A stretch of DNA of 64,000 nucleotides from Alisma plantago-aquatica (lineage: Eukaryota > Streptophyta > Magnoliopsida > Alismatales > Alismataceae), in NCBI GenBank assembly GCA_963693085.1, contig OY856412.1, forward strand, positions 342,315,457-342,379,456, written 5' to 3'. A program made the position numbers and the translations under genes. Positions 23,702-34,410 of this stretch are shown here, in pieces. Under the pieces are notes generated by a model. It saw only the letters and a program-made list of their open reading frames with translations. It had not been told where the DNA came from and ran no database searches. Within the stretch, counting starts at the first letter, position 1. Each line of letters opens with the position of its first letter.

Positions 23702-26700
23702 TGTAAAGAGGCGAGATCACCTCTCTACTAAAATTTAAAGGAAATACAAACATCCAAAATTTTAACAAAAATTTAGATTTTGAGGATGATTGCATAATAT
23801 TCCAAATAAATAAGCATGATTCCAGATACATAATAAAATGTCAATAGCAGCGGAAAGAAAGAAATAACAAGCCTTCTAATGGCTTTATTGTTTATTACAT
23901 CATTGCTTTCTAAAAGAAAAGATAAGATAGAATAGAGGATCTAGCTATAGCAACCTAGCCATCCTTCTTGTCAAGAAAACGATCACAACAAAGGATTCTT
24001 TCTTCAAGCCCTTCCTTCACCTTGCACAGCTCCAACACCTGGGTGGTTGGGAAAGCACCCAACAAGAGGGAAAACAAGAAAAGAATGTGTCACACTAATA
24101 ATCTATCAAAGGCAAAGCAAAAATGTAACAAGTAAACTAGACTAGATATTTGGTGTAAGAAGATATCAAAGAGTATGAGGTTTTCATAAGAGAACTTGCC
24201 ATTAACAAAATAATTAAAGGTTTTAGCATGTTTAATTAATATGTCTATCTAACTAAGTAGGGTTGAGGCACCTACCGGACCTCTAACCTTAGGTGAGGGA
24301 AGAATTATAAACATTTGCAAATCACCTACAAATTTTTAATGGGGAGAATAATAATCATTCCCCTAGGGCGATTTTATACATGCCCTCTATGGGTGGTTGT
24401 ACATAAGTACCACTACTTAAAGTTTAAATAGAACATTTAATTTCATGCTAACAAGAGATTTATGGAAAGATAAGAAAAAGAATATATATCATGGCAGTGG
24501 GGTATGAATACCCAGACTAGAGAATACTACATCTACTTTTGAGGCAAATGAGACATTTAGGTTTCAAGAATTCAATGGTTTAGATCAAGTTAAACCTCAT
24601 AGAAGAAATTTTGGTATTGGATTAAATATTTCCCAACTGATAGGTAGATGCACAACAAACTCATACTAAACACATACCTTGGCCACAGGTGTCCTAAGTT
24701 TCCCTTTTTCAACTCTTCACATGAACTATAAACCCAAACTTCCTAATACATCATTATATTCATAAATCAGAATTACATGTATTCATTTAAAAGTTTGAAA
24801 ACCCTAATTTACTAACTTTTTGCACAAACTCGCGATTCAGACTTCAAAAACCTCATAATCATCTTAGTTAGGTTTTCCTGGTCAAAATAACATATAATAT
24901 TGTATATTTTGGAAATATGGATTCTTAGGGTTAATTTTTATGATTTTTAAGTTAATTAAATCGATTTTAAAAACACCTTTATGAAAAACTCAAAACCAGA
25001 TCTCAAAAACATTTTTATTAAGTAGATCTCATTTTCCTGATTTCAAAACACTATTTATTTATTATTTTTGACCATCGGAATAATTTTAAAAATTATTTTA
25101 TCTCGACCAATGGCAGCTTGCCACGTAGGCAAGGCCAACCGCATCGAGCGGTCACGAGCGACTGAGAGCGGTGACCCGCATCTCAGGGTCTCTCGCAACC
25201 GGTCGAGCGACCCGGAGGTCAAACAGAGGTAAAGGACAGCAATGCCCTTGGCGAGAAAACGAAAAGAAAGGAAACCGGAGGGGCAAAATGGTCATTTGCG
25301 CGTCGTCATCTTCCTCGATCAATCCTCGTCGCGCGCGAGCAGCTTGCTCGGCCGATTTGGGAAAACTCGCGTTTCTTGATGAAAACTTGCGTTTAGGTAG
25401 TCGAAAGAAAGAGAAAGAAGAGACGAATTCAATGGTACCTTTGATTCGAACCAAGGTTGAAGGAATAGAGAGGGAGAAGCGCCGCAAGATTGGGACCTTC
25501 GGCTGCTCATCGGGGGTTGAAACGTCCACGAAAATCCAAATTGGAGGTACGAACAGGTTGCTAAGGTGATGACGGTCGCGAGGGTTGAGTTATTTATAGA
25601 TAAGGAACCCTAGACTAGGATGTGGGTAGGAGTAAGGGGAAGTGGCCGGCGGCTACATTGGGCGTTTCGCAAGTACGCATTAAAGCTCGCAATATTTGGG
25701 ATAATCCTGTGCAAAATCTCGCAAGGAATCCAACGCAACAAAAATCGAGGAAAATTGTTGACTGAATCTCAAGATATTGCAATTTTAAGAAAACGAAAAA
25801 TCGAATCTGTTGCCTAATCCAACTCAAGGTAGAAGACGATCGTGGATCGTCCGATCGATGGACCCGAGTCCATCAACAACTCTGAGCCATCCGATCTCAC
25901 GTTAGATCAGGGAAATATCCCTGAGCAAAAGTCGATTAAAACTATTAGATTTTAGATGTTTTTCTCTTTCTTCTTTTAGAGGCTCAAACGTTGCCCAAAA
26001 ATTATGAAAATTTATATCCTGACTTATTTCGACGCATAGAATCCAAATATGGAGTTAGTTTTTCATTTTGAGAAAGTTTGATAGGTGAAATAATTAATAT
26101 GTCATTTTCTCTTTCCTCCTTCAAAAGAGGTGATAACATTATTTAAAATTAATGTAACTTCACCCATAAGTCTCCTTAAAGGTGTGGAACACGATTTTGC
26201 AATTATCTTCCCAAGTTGAAATTATCTTTATATTTATTAAATTAATTAGACATTCTACACATTTTCTCTCTCCTATTTTTCTCATTATTCATATATTATC
26301 CAAATTAGTTGCAAATTTGCATAGAGGCTTATTTTTATGTTTAGAATACGAATTTGAAGTAATTTTACTGATTTGAGAACATTAAGTATTTTATTTCTTT
26401 TTATTGGCATATTTCCTATATTATATTGTTAATGTTATTAATATTTTCATTTTAAATAATACTTGACCCTTAAGTTACTATTTGTTCAAGGAAACAAATT
26501 AAACTATCAAATTATCATGATGGTTTCAGATTATCATATTTATTGCAAAAATCTTTGTAATTATCTTCTTTATCCATAAATTCTCATATTACCATTAATT
26601 ATTACATTTATCTTTTTCCTTTTACAAAATTCGGATTTTCTTCATATCTCTCATATTCTAGGAAACACTAGAAGATTCTAGGACAAGATATTTTTACTCT

Positions 26701-26920
26701 TTTTATTACTTAATGTGAATTTGCATTTTAAACCCATTATCTAATTCTAACTGAGGCATTTGTGCATGCAACCTTAAAATAAGAATATATGGGAAACATT
26801 TAACCAATAACCATATTAATTTCTTTTAAATCAAAACCAAGGACAAATGGAACAAAAATGAAGGTCAAAGCATATAGAAAAGAGTACAAAGAGGTACAAA
26901 GGGGATTTCAGTATGTTACA
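23702..26920 (-). repeat. LTR of the truncated minus-strand gypsy element
   Basis: 3219 bp, plus-strand termini TGTAAAGAGG...GTATGTTACA. The outer parts are AT-rich and the centre (about 25090-25900) is GC-rich with CG dinucleotides. A minus-strand TATA box, TCTATAAATA, is at 25600-25591 beside the GC-rich block, in the right orientation for this element. Confidence 0.78.
25591..25600 (-). promoter_or_regulatory. TATA box of the truncated element's LTR
   Basis: TCTATAAATA on the minus strand, 1.3 kb from the LTR start, directing transcription towards its PBS and gag. Confidence 0.55.
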
Positions 26921-27553
26921 ATCACGATCTGCAAGCTCCATCACCACCTCGCATCCACCTCGATGTCCTACTTCACGTTCTGAAGTCTATGCCCAAGCGG
27001 TCTCCAAACCGCTAGGGCAGCGACTGAATGCCCAAGACCAAGAAGGGCAGCGATCTTTCAAGACCACATGGAGCCACAGACCGTAAGGTGCTCACAGTCC
27101 TTGAAATTGAGAAGGCGGAAACTGTGTAGTTGAGACCTTGAAGACCCAGATCGAGAATGCAAGGATCGTAAAGATCCAAAACCGCGAGGACTGAGTGGAT
27201 AGCAAAAATGGTTGGAAGCATATAATGTGAGACTGTGAAGTCGAGAACATGAGGCTAGAGATCGTGAGGAGGCTAGTAGAAATCGTAAGATGAAAGGACA
27301 TGCAACGGCCCTAGCAGTCTCTAGACTGCTAAAGACCTCACTGGTTTCCAAACCGTGAGGAGATCCAAGCCATTTTCTAGGACCGTGAAAAGATCTAGAA
27401 TCGTGAAGACCCTCACGGTCTCAAGACCATGAGGAAGCCTCTCGGTTTCCAAACTGCGAGGGGTTATTAAAAAGCCCAAACCGTGAAGAAAATATGGGGA
27501 GTCGAAGCCATGCAAAAGACTCACACCAAAAATGTGAAGACCTGACCAGTACC

Positions 27554-27562
27554 TATAAATAG
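27554..27562 (+). promoter_or_regulatory. TATA box of the Athila LTR
   Basis: TATAAATAG followed by AACCACAAGGGTCCTC. The partner LTR has the same context at 45843-45850 but reads TGTAAATAG, a one-base change that may weaken it. Confidence 0.6.
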
Positions 27563-28715
27563 AACCACAAGGGTCCTCATTTGGGTATCGGATCTGGGAT
27601 GCCACCAGACAGCCCGAACGCTAGTTCGATCTCGATCATCATGTACATCCACAACCTACTCCTCTTGCTACAAGAAAGGAGGCTGAGAAGAGAAGGAAGA
27701 AGGATAGAGAAAGACTGCCTGGTCTGTCTTGGCATCCCTCGTTCCTCGTCCAGATCTACTCCAACACGACGTAGAAGACAGCATCATCTTCACTGAGTTG
27801 CGATCACCATCTGCATCATTCTCATGGCGGAATCTTCCCTCTCTCTTGTTCTTCTTATTTCTCACATCATGAGTGATTAGTTCCTTTTCATTGGGGTGCG
27901 GGGACTAGCCCCACTGCCCATGCTTTCATGTCTTTTCATTTTAACATTTCCAAGGCAATGTATATAACTTTTCATTTCATTGTTAATCGTCGATGTTTGC
28001 TTGTAGATTGATCACCTGCTTGCTTTTATCTTGTTCTTTACTATGTTGTGAGAATTTCAATATGTAGGATAGAATGTCGATTAACACGGTTGACTCCATG
28101 ACTAGAAATAGAAAGGGAATCCTTGAGGTCATAAGTGTGTGATCTGTGAGGGGACGAGCCATCTAGCCCACAGTGAGACTTCTTTGTGCCTAAACATCCC
28201 TCACGGAGGGCCACAACTTCATTTGGATATTTGTATCTTCAGAACTGTAAGTGCATGATACATATGGCAACGAGACATATGATGCCTAAGGTGATTCTTA
28301 TGCGAACCTAAACATCCCTCATGGAGGGTTCATAGTTGCTCTATTTGGATAGTTAGATTTTGCCTGGATGTTTTGTGATTGGATGTGTTTGCATGAGTAG
28401 TGGTGGTGAAACCTGAGACCACCCTAGTGATTCCATATCATTAATCTAGATCAACCTGAATTCTGCTCTTTACTTTCTTACAATTGGTTTAGTTAAACTC
28501 AAAATCAACCTTTATTCTAAATTTTAGTCTTACTTGAGCTAGACTCGACTAACAATGATTCTTAAAAATGTTGTCCCTTGGGATTCGATCCTCAACTATA
28601 CTGTGATAAGACCCGTCTGATTGCGGGTGGTATTAGGTCACAAGGTTTTGGTAAAAGCTCAGGGATTTCAACCCTGAGTGAATTTGTTAGTGCGATAATA
28701 TTGCACGTCAAATTC

Positions 28716-28733
28716 TGGCGTCGTTGCCTTGGA
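28716..28733 (+). other. Primer-binding site of the Athila-like element
   Basis: TGGCGTCGTTGCC, five bases after the LTR end, resembles the TGGCGCCGTTGCCGGGGA site typical of Athila/Tat elements (tRNA-Asp type), with a few substitutions at the 3' side. Confidence 0.75.
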
Positions 28734-28890
28734 CAACAAAATCAGTTAGTCAAATCTAGTTCCATTAAGTCTAATTTAGGGTTTTGCATTTTCTTTTGAT
28801 ATTATTGATCATTCATTTGAATTTGACTCTACTCCATCAATCTTACTTCTAAAAGACCTTTTCATCTCACGTATCCTCAAAGACTAGTGC

Positions 28891-30744
28891 ATGCACCGTT
28901 TGAACATTCCCGGACTCTCTGCTAGCTTTGACCCTGAGATAGACAAAACCTTTCATTGTCAGAACAGAGAAAACCAAGCAAGAATGGCTCAAGAGGAGGA
29001 AATAGCCCGAAGGGTAGCTCAAACTCTTAATGCACAGAGAGAAAGGCTCATTCAAGAAGCTAGAGCAGTGGTTTAATAAGAAATCCAAGCAGCACAAGAA
29101 GTAGAACTACATAAGGACCTCAGAGAGTTGTCCATCACTAAAGTTGCTGACGTTCATCACCCAGTGCAACCTATGTCCATCAACACTCCAAATTTTGAGA
29201 TTCAGGCACATTGGTTCACCTTACTTCAAAACAGCCCATTTTATGGTAAGCAAGGAGAAGATAGTCAAGAACACCTTCTGAGGTTTATCGATCTATGTTC
29301 TCTGACAAAGAAAAATGGAGTCTCAAACGATGCCATCTGACTCTGTCTCTTTAAGTATTATCTTGATAATAGAGCTATAAGGTGGTACAACCCCTTGCAA
29401 TGTGAACCCATCACTACTTGGGAACAACTTCAAAACATTTTTCTGGAAAAAATTTTACCCTCCCTCTCTCACCTATGAAATTAGGGGCCGAATAACAATG
29501 TTTACTCAAGCCCCTGGAGAAACCCTTGCTGAAGCATGGGAAAGATACAAAGGGGTTCTATGCAAGTGTCCACACCATGACATTCCTAAGAATCAACTCA
29601 TTGAGATCTTCTGTAGGGGTGTGGATGACGACATCAAGATGTTCTTAGACACCTCATCTGGAGGAAACTTCATGCGTCAAAGTTATGATAGAGCATGGAA
29701 GGATGTCACCCTTGGAGCTAAAAATCAAGCAATTGGGGTAGATATGTCGGTTAAGGAGTGTTAAAGGTAGCTATGGCTGAGTCCATTCCTAAGTACAAGT
29801 TTATCAATGAAACCCTCAAACTCTTAGTTGCCAAGAAAGATCATATCGAATCGTCCCTTACTTCCTATGAAAGAAGACATTCACTCCCTCAACAACAAGA
29901 ACAGATCAAGTCAGCCTCACTTTTCTATGAAGCATGTAAAGGCACTTACAATTCCACGATAGCATGAAATGTCATCTATGATGTTGTTCTAAGCAACGTT
30001 TATGGACAAGGAGATAATGGTCAAATGGAAAACATTAATGATGTCAACACCATCCCTGGTCAAGGATATTACAATCAGAATCAGAACAGAAACCATCCTG
30101 GTTTTCAATATAGAAATCCTTCAGGAGAGGAAAACTCAGGACAACTTGGTTCAAACAATCAACAACAAGGCCCACTAGGATTCCAGTATAACCAACAACA
30201 AAATCTCAGGAATCAAGGGAATTACCGAGGTAACTTTTAGAACATGAATTACAACAATTATCAGAATAACTCTCAGTTCCAGAATCCCAACCAAGTCCAA
30301 TACCAGAACCAACAACAAGGAAAACAAGTTGGTCCCATCTCTCCTAATGACAAGCTGGTGGCCATTGAGAAGATGTTGCAATCACATCATACTATGATAG
30401 CTAACCAGCAAGCCCATCAGAAGGCTATTGAATCTCAACTAACTCAACTTGCAACTAGCATGAAACCACATGTCGGAGCCTTTGCTGGCCAACCAGAGAA
30501 CAATCCTAAGCACCCTGAGCAACTGAAGGTTGTCACCACCAGGTCTAGAAAATATTATTATGATCCTCCTGTCAAGACAATTGTGGTTATTACATATGAG
30601 GATGAATCTGTGATTGTACAAGACTCTACCACACCTGAGTCTCAACCAAAAGAACCATTAACCACTGATAAGATAGACAAGGAAAGTTCTAAAAAAACTA
30701 CTATTGTAGAAACGGAAACACCAGAGCCAGATGTGCTAGGGTAA
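28891..30744 (+). pseudogene. Gag relic of the Athila-like element
   Basis: Starts MHRLNIPGLS. Core phrases are NFEIQAHWFTLLQNSPFYGK, EDSQEHLLRFIDLC, NGVSNDAI, RAIRWYNPLQ, ITTWEQLQ and ETLAEAWERYKGVLCKCPHH, all usual in OTA-lineage (Athila/Tat) gag. The C-terminal part (30025-30240) is Asn/Gln-rich (NQNQNRN, NNQQQ), followed by an acidic region to 30744. No CCHC zinc knuckle is seen. Stops occur at about 29074 and 29338, a frameshift near 29440 moves the reading to another frame until about 29760, then it returns. Five pieces can be read in all. Confidence 0.88.
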
Positions 30745-31053
30745 AAGCTTCATCCCCCTTTCCCTGTTCGTTTAAAGGAAACCAAGCTTGATACTCATTT
30801 CAATAAGTTCAAGGAATCTATGAAGAAGCTTCACGTTGATATACCCTTTCTAGATGTGCTGGCTGAGATACCACCCTAGACGAAGTACTTGAAGTCACTT
30901 CTCACAAGGAAATATATAACTGAGGAGTACGAGACAATCAAGTTGGCTACAACCACTTCAGACATCATCCAGAGTAAGATGCCAAAGAAGTAGAAAGATC
31001 CAGGATCTATTGGAATCTCTTATCATATCAGTGATTCCTCCTGTAAGAAAGGA

Positions 31054-31224
31054 ATGGCTGATCTTGGTGCTAGTATCTCCATCATTCCACTTAGACTTTG
31101 CAAAAGGCTAAGGTTTGTTGAACTTCTCCCGACTGGCATGACCATACATCTTGCAAATAACACTATAACTCTCCCCTTGGGAATTATGGAGGATGTACCT
31201 GTCAAGGTAGGCAAAGATTCCTAT
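31054..31224 (+). pseudogene. Protease N-terminal half of the Athila-like element, cut by the LARD
   Basis: Reads MADLGASISIIPLRLCKRL, the Athila-type retropepsin in which the active site is (C/A)DLGAS, then GMTIHLANNTITLPLGIMED. The reading reaches the CCTAT target site (31220-31224), where the LARD begins. It resumes in the same frame at 39763, because the LARD plus one duplication is 8538 bp, a multiple of three. Confidence 0.88.
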
Positions 31225-32652
31225 TGTGACAAAGTGGTTTTTCTGGCTTAATTCCGAGGACGGAATATCTTTTAAGGTGTGTAGGATGTGATGAAGTGGA
31301 CTTTTAGAATCCTCTAATGTCCAATGACATAGGTGATTTCATACATGTTGAGTTGTTTGAAAATGTCAGGTGTTCGATAAAGTTTGAATATTGATAGAGG
31401 AATATATTGAACAAGTGCATAACTCATTTAATCAAGATGTTGGCATGAGCCTTGTCACGCCTTGGAGAAGTAGGCAAGTGACATTGTTATATTCCTTATG
31501 GGAAGTGCAATACATGCACAACCATCCATAGTTCATATCAATAGCATGGAGGTTTTGTGACCCTCGGATGGCATGTTTGAGAAGTTATCTCCAATCCAAG
31601 TTCAAACCAACAACGTGTGGCTCAACACGGTTGGGATCAAGCCACCACGATTACCATCGTGATCGTGAGTAGAGACGTGCAACTAGTTGTGGAGGTGGTT
31701 TGGTCGTATGAAAGGGAGTTAGGACACCCCTCAATGACAGTCTGAGAGAGAGAGAGCTTCGCAACGTCAGAAGACTGGAGACGGAGACTAAATCCTCACC
31801 AGCGCAGCTGGACCAAGCGGCGCCGGTGCTAAGGTTCGTGACCCACGCTGTGAGCGCAGTGTTGCTGAGCGGAGTCTGTAAGGGCACGACGAGCAGTGCC
31901 TGTTATCCATTCACTTTGGCCAGAGAAGGGTCGCTCCATCTCCGCCGGCCTGGCCATAGTTCCAAGTCGGGAGATACGCTCACGGACAACTGAGAACTGA
32001 TCCCCGCCGGGTCACATGTGGAACCAGGAAATGACGAGATGGAGTCTTGGCGGCCAACCTCACGGAGAAGATGATGGTGCTCTCACAAACCGGCGACGAG
32101 CACTAAGAAGCAGCCTTCTTCTTGCCTGAGCAATCTCCTGGGGCGGCGGCAGCCATCACAGACGGCTCATGGGCACACATCTTGCCAAGCAAAAAGAGGT
32201 TTTAGGCGAAGAGGAGGAGCTACTGCCAGCCAAACCATGCTGGAGAAGCAGGCCGAAGGCAGCGTTCCCACACCCGACGTCAGGCAGAGAAGCCCCCCCC
32301 TCGATGGCGGCAGTCATGGAGGAGAGAGCTTGGCGGTAGTGTGGAAGAAGTGTTGGTTATAGTGCGGAAGGTGCTGGCCATAAGGAATCCAACAACAATG
32401 CTCGCATAGGCGGCGACCTCGACCTTGCCAGAGCAGAGCCCATCAGCGGCACCGAAGCAAGGCGGCGGCGGCTGCGTCACTGAAGCGGAGTCCCGCTGGG
32501 GACTTGGGTGCGAGACAAAGCAAGAAAGGGAACACTCGGTCCAGTTCCAGGTCAATTTCACGTGGACCAGAAAAGAGAGGATCCAGACCTGGTTCAAATC
32601 GACCCTAAACCGGCCAGACCCCAGCAGGCCAAGCAAAGGAGGTGCGCCAGTG

Positions 32653-32680
32653 GCCACGTGGCGAGACTTGATTGGCCAAT
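32653..32680. promoter_or_regulatory. G-box palindrome and double CCAAT palindrome
   Basis: GCCACGTGGC (a perfect palindrome with the CACGTG core, 32653-32662) and ATTGGCCAAT (two opposed CCAAT boxes, 32671-32680). Both are unchanged in the other LTR (38014-38023 and 38032-38041). They are known plant binding words for bZIP/bHLH and NF-Y factors; binding here is inference. Confidence 0.5.
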
Positions 32681-33637
32681 AGAGGTAATACTTCAATAAA
32701 TGTCCATATCTTCCAAAATTCATAGAAAATAGCTCGAGCATCATAAAAATAAGTATAATATACCAAACTTCTCACAAAAATGCGTAGAACAAGATGGAAG
32801 CATAATATCCTGCTTTTGATGCACTAATAATAGAGATATCGTGTTAGTTGTGAAATGCTTAATTGATGGATAATAAATATTGAATGTTGGTCTAAAATTA
32901 TGGAAAAATGTCAGTAACTTCATAATTATGTTTATAATTCTTATGATGTCAGATATGACAATTCTTGGAAACAAAATCATATAATTTGCTTTATATGGCT
33001 AATTAGGGTTAATAACCCTAATTAATGTGTAATAATTACAAATATACTCATAAAATCTTGGAAATCATAGAGTAAGCTTATATCAGTATATGGAACCTCA
33101 GTTTTAAATATTAGATCATGATGATACACATAATTCATGATAATATGAAGATGATCCTTAATACATGGGTGGTGACCCTAATATGAATAATACACGTAAC
33201 TTAGGGTTAATATATGTACAAAAAGGACATGGAACCTAATGTTTAGATAATGAACCATAATATGGAAATCGAAATCAATAAGATGAATCTGAGACAAGAA
33301 TGCAAGAAATGATGCGCATACCCTAATGAACATAGTTAGGGTTAATATGAGATGTAGGTGATGAGAACCTGATGGTGATATGTAATCTTATCTTAATCAG
33401 GATTGACCAAGATATAGATGACATCGGGATTATATGTGATGATTAGATTATCTCTTTGGAAGGTACACTATTACCTCTTACTTGGCTTATTATACAATAT
33501 ACTTGAGTTATATGCATAGTAAAATAATTGGCATATGGTATTGGATGAAATGATTGTTCTTGTATGATATGTTGCATGATTTTCCATACTTATTGCTATG
33601 AACACATCAAACATAATATATCTGTTCCATTATATGA

Positions 33638-33804
33638 AAGCACTAATTCTCTTTGGTAGCATAGTGCTTGAAAGTGATCATTCTCTTTGGTAGCAGATCA
33701 CATTGTACAATGATCTAACTCTTTGGTAGTAGATCATAAGGCCTTACATCTCATTCTCTTTGGTAGCAGAGATGATGCATTATTCCCTCAGGAGGCAAAT
33801 GCAT
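33638..33804 (+). repeat. Array of five hairpins with shared loop and different stems
   Basis: H1 33638-33669 (stem AAGCACTA/TAGTGCTT), H2 33674-33701 (GTGATC/GATCAC), H3 33710-33737 (ATGATCT/AGATCAT), H4 33747-33774 (CATCTC/GAGATG), H5 33775-33804 (ATGCATT/AATGCAT). The loop is ATTCTCTTTGGTAGCA in H1, H2 and H4, the shorter AACTCTTTGGTAGT in H3, and the related ATTCCCTCAGGAGGCA in H5. All stems are perfect. A weaker sixth stem (TGTTC/GAACA, 33837-33858) encloses a TCTTTTGTT loop. The array lies about 140 bp upstream of the TATA box in U3, so it would also be in the 3' end of element RNA. Confidence 0.9.
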
Positions 33805-33943
33805 GGATATATAATGGAAAATGTGCTTAAAATATGTGTTCTCTTTTGTTAACGAACATCTTTGTGCAAGTATATGCTTTTCTTATATTCTTCTATTACT
33901 GCCAACTATTAGTGTTATCTTATTGCCAAGATATCACGAGAGG

Positions 33944-33953
33944 TATATAAAAG
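33944..33953 (+). promoter_or_regulatory. TATA box of the LARD 5' LTR
   Basis: TATATAAAAG, kept in the other LTR at 39305-39314. A start about 30 bp downstream would fall in the 33969-33996 hairpin. Confidence 0.7.
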
Positions 33954-33968
33954 ACATGTAGCCATACT

Positions 33969-33996
33969 CAGTACAATATTCTTGAATATTGTACTG
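33969..33996. repeat. 28-nt near-perfect palindrome at the presumed RNA start
   Basis: Arms CAGTACAATATTC and GAATATTGTACTG with a 2-nt spacer. The other LTR (39330-39357) has one A-to-G change in the right arm, which still allows a G-U pair in RNA. Confidence 0.85.
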
Positions 33997-34398
33997 ACGT
34001 GAACCGCATGTAATCTTTTGTTTAGGCTGTGGTTATGATCTTGAAGATCCAGGATAGAGAGAGTTGTGTAGCAAGCTGATGTACAGGTGGACCTGTTGTC
34101 TTAAGATCCTGTAGTTTAGAGGTAGTACATGTATATGTATAGTTTGCTGTTCAATATGTAATATCAAATGTTGTAACACTTCATGTTGTAATTATATGTT
34201 GAATGGTGAACATGTGTGTCTGGTTTTATTATTGTTCATATGCATGTGCTAGTGATTGTGTTTCCCTCTGACTTCCTCTGATTTTCTTCTTCTTAGCCTA
34301 GTGTGGGATGTTTAAATTGGGATTCTCACTGAGGTGAGGGTTTCAATTTGGACGTCACACATCAGATTAAGTTTTAGAAATTCCGGGGACGTCACAGG

Positions 34399-34410
34399 TG
34401 GTATCAGAGC
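34399..34410 (+). other. Primer-binding site of the LARD
   Basis: TGGTATCAGAGC, an exact complement of the iMet tRNA 3' end, 2 nt after the LTR end. Confidence 0.92.

Larger units (their letters stand above)
23092..26920 (-). mobile_element. Truncated minus-strand Ty3/gypsy element inside the Athila LTR
   Basis: On the minus strand: LTR 26920 to 23702 (TGTAACATAC ... TCTTTACA, 3219 bp), PBS-like TGGTATCAGATC (23698-23687), leader, gag start, then an abrupt end at about 23092 where Athila LTR sequence resumes. The rest of gag, pol and the second LTR are missing, together with about 315 bp of Athila LTR. The duplication at the intact end would be ATCAC (26921-26925); its partner was lost with the deletion. 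Confidence 0.8.
22787..28710 (+). repeat. 5' LTR of the Athila-like element, enlarged by an insertion
   Basis: Apparent length is 5924 bp against 2412 bp for the partner LTR. Homology runs 22787-23092, stops, and resumes at 26921 (AATCAC-type junction) to 28710. The inserted DNA is the truncated minus-strand gypsy element. About 315 bp present in the partner (44894-45208) are missing here, so a deletion went with the truncation. A TATA box, TATAAATAG, is at 27554-27562. By eye the homologous parts differ by about 10%. Confidence 0.88.
31225..34396 (+). repeat. 5' LTR of the LARD
   Basis: 3172 bp. It contains, in order: a duplicated PPT-like module (31258-31290), a GC-rich island (about 31640-32690), a G-box plus double CCAAT palindrome (32653-32680), AT-rich DNA, the five-hairpin array (33638-33804), TATATAAAAG (33944-33953), a 28-nt hairpin at the presumed transcription start (33969-33996), and the 3' end at 34396. 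The late TATA gives a long U3 (about 2.7 kb) and short R-U5 (about 0.45 kb). Confidence 0.92.

Noticed and set aside
25171..25569. 132-codon and 125-codon overlapping ORFs on opposite strands
   Set aside because: They lie in the GC-rich part of the truncated element's LTR and show no family motif.
28578..28600. GGGATTCGATCC resembling a tRNA T-arm
   Set aside because: It lies in the Athila LTR near its 3' end, recurs in the other LTR (46868 area), and no acceptor, D or anticodon arm can be built around it.
32280..32744. 154-codon minus-strand ORF in the LARD LTR as a gene
   Set aside because: The matching region of the other LTR breaks into different shorter ORFs, no domain is recognisable, and GC-rich DNA gives chance ORFs.
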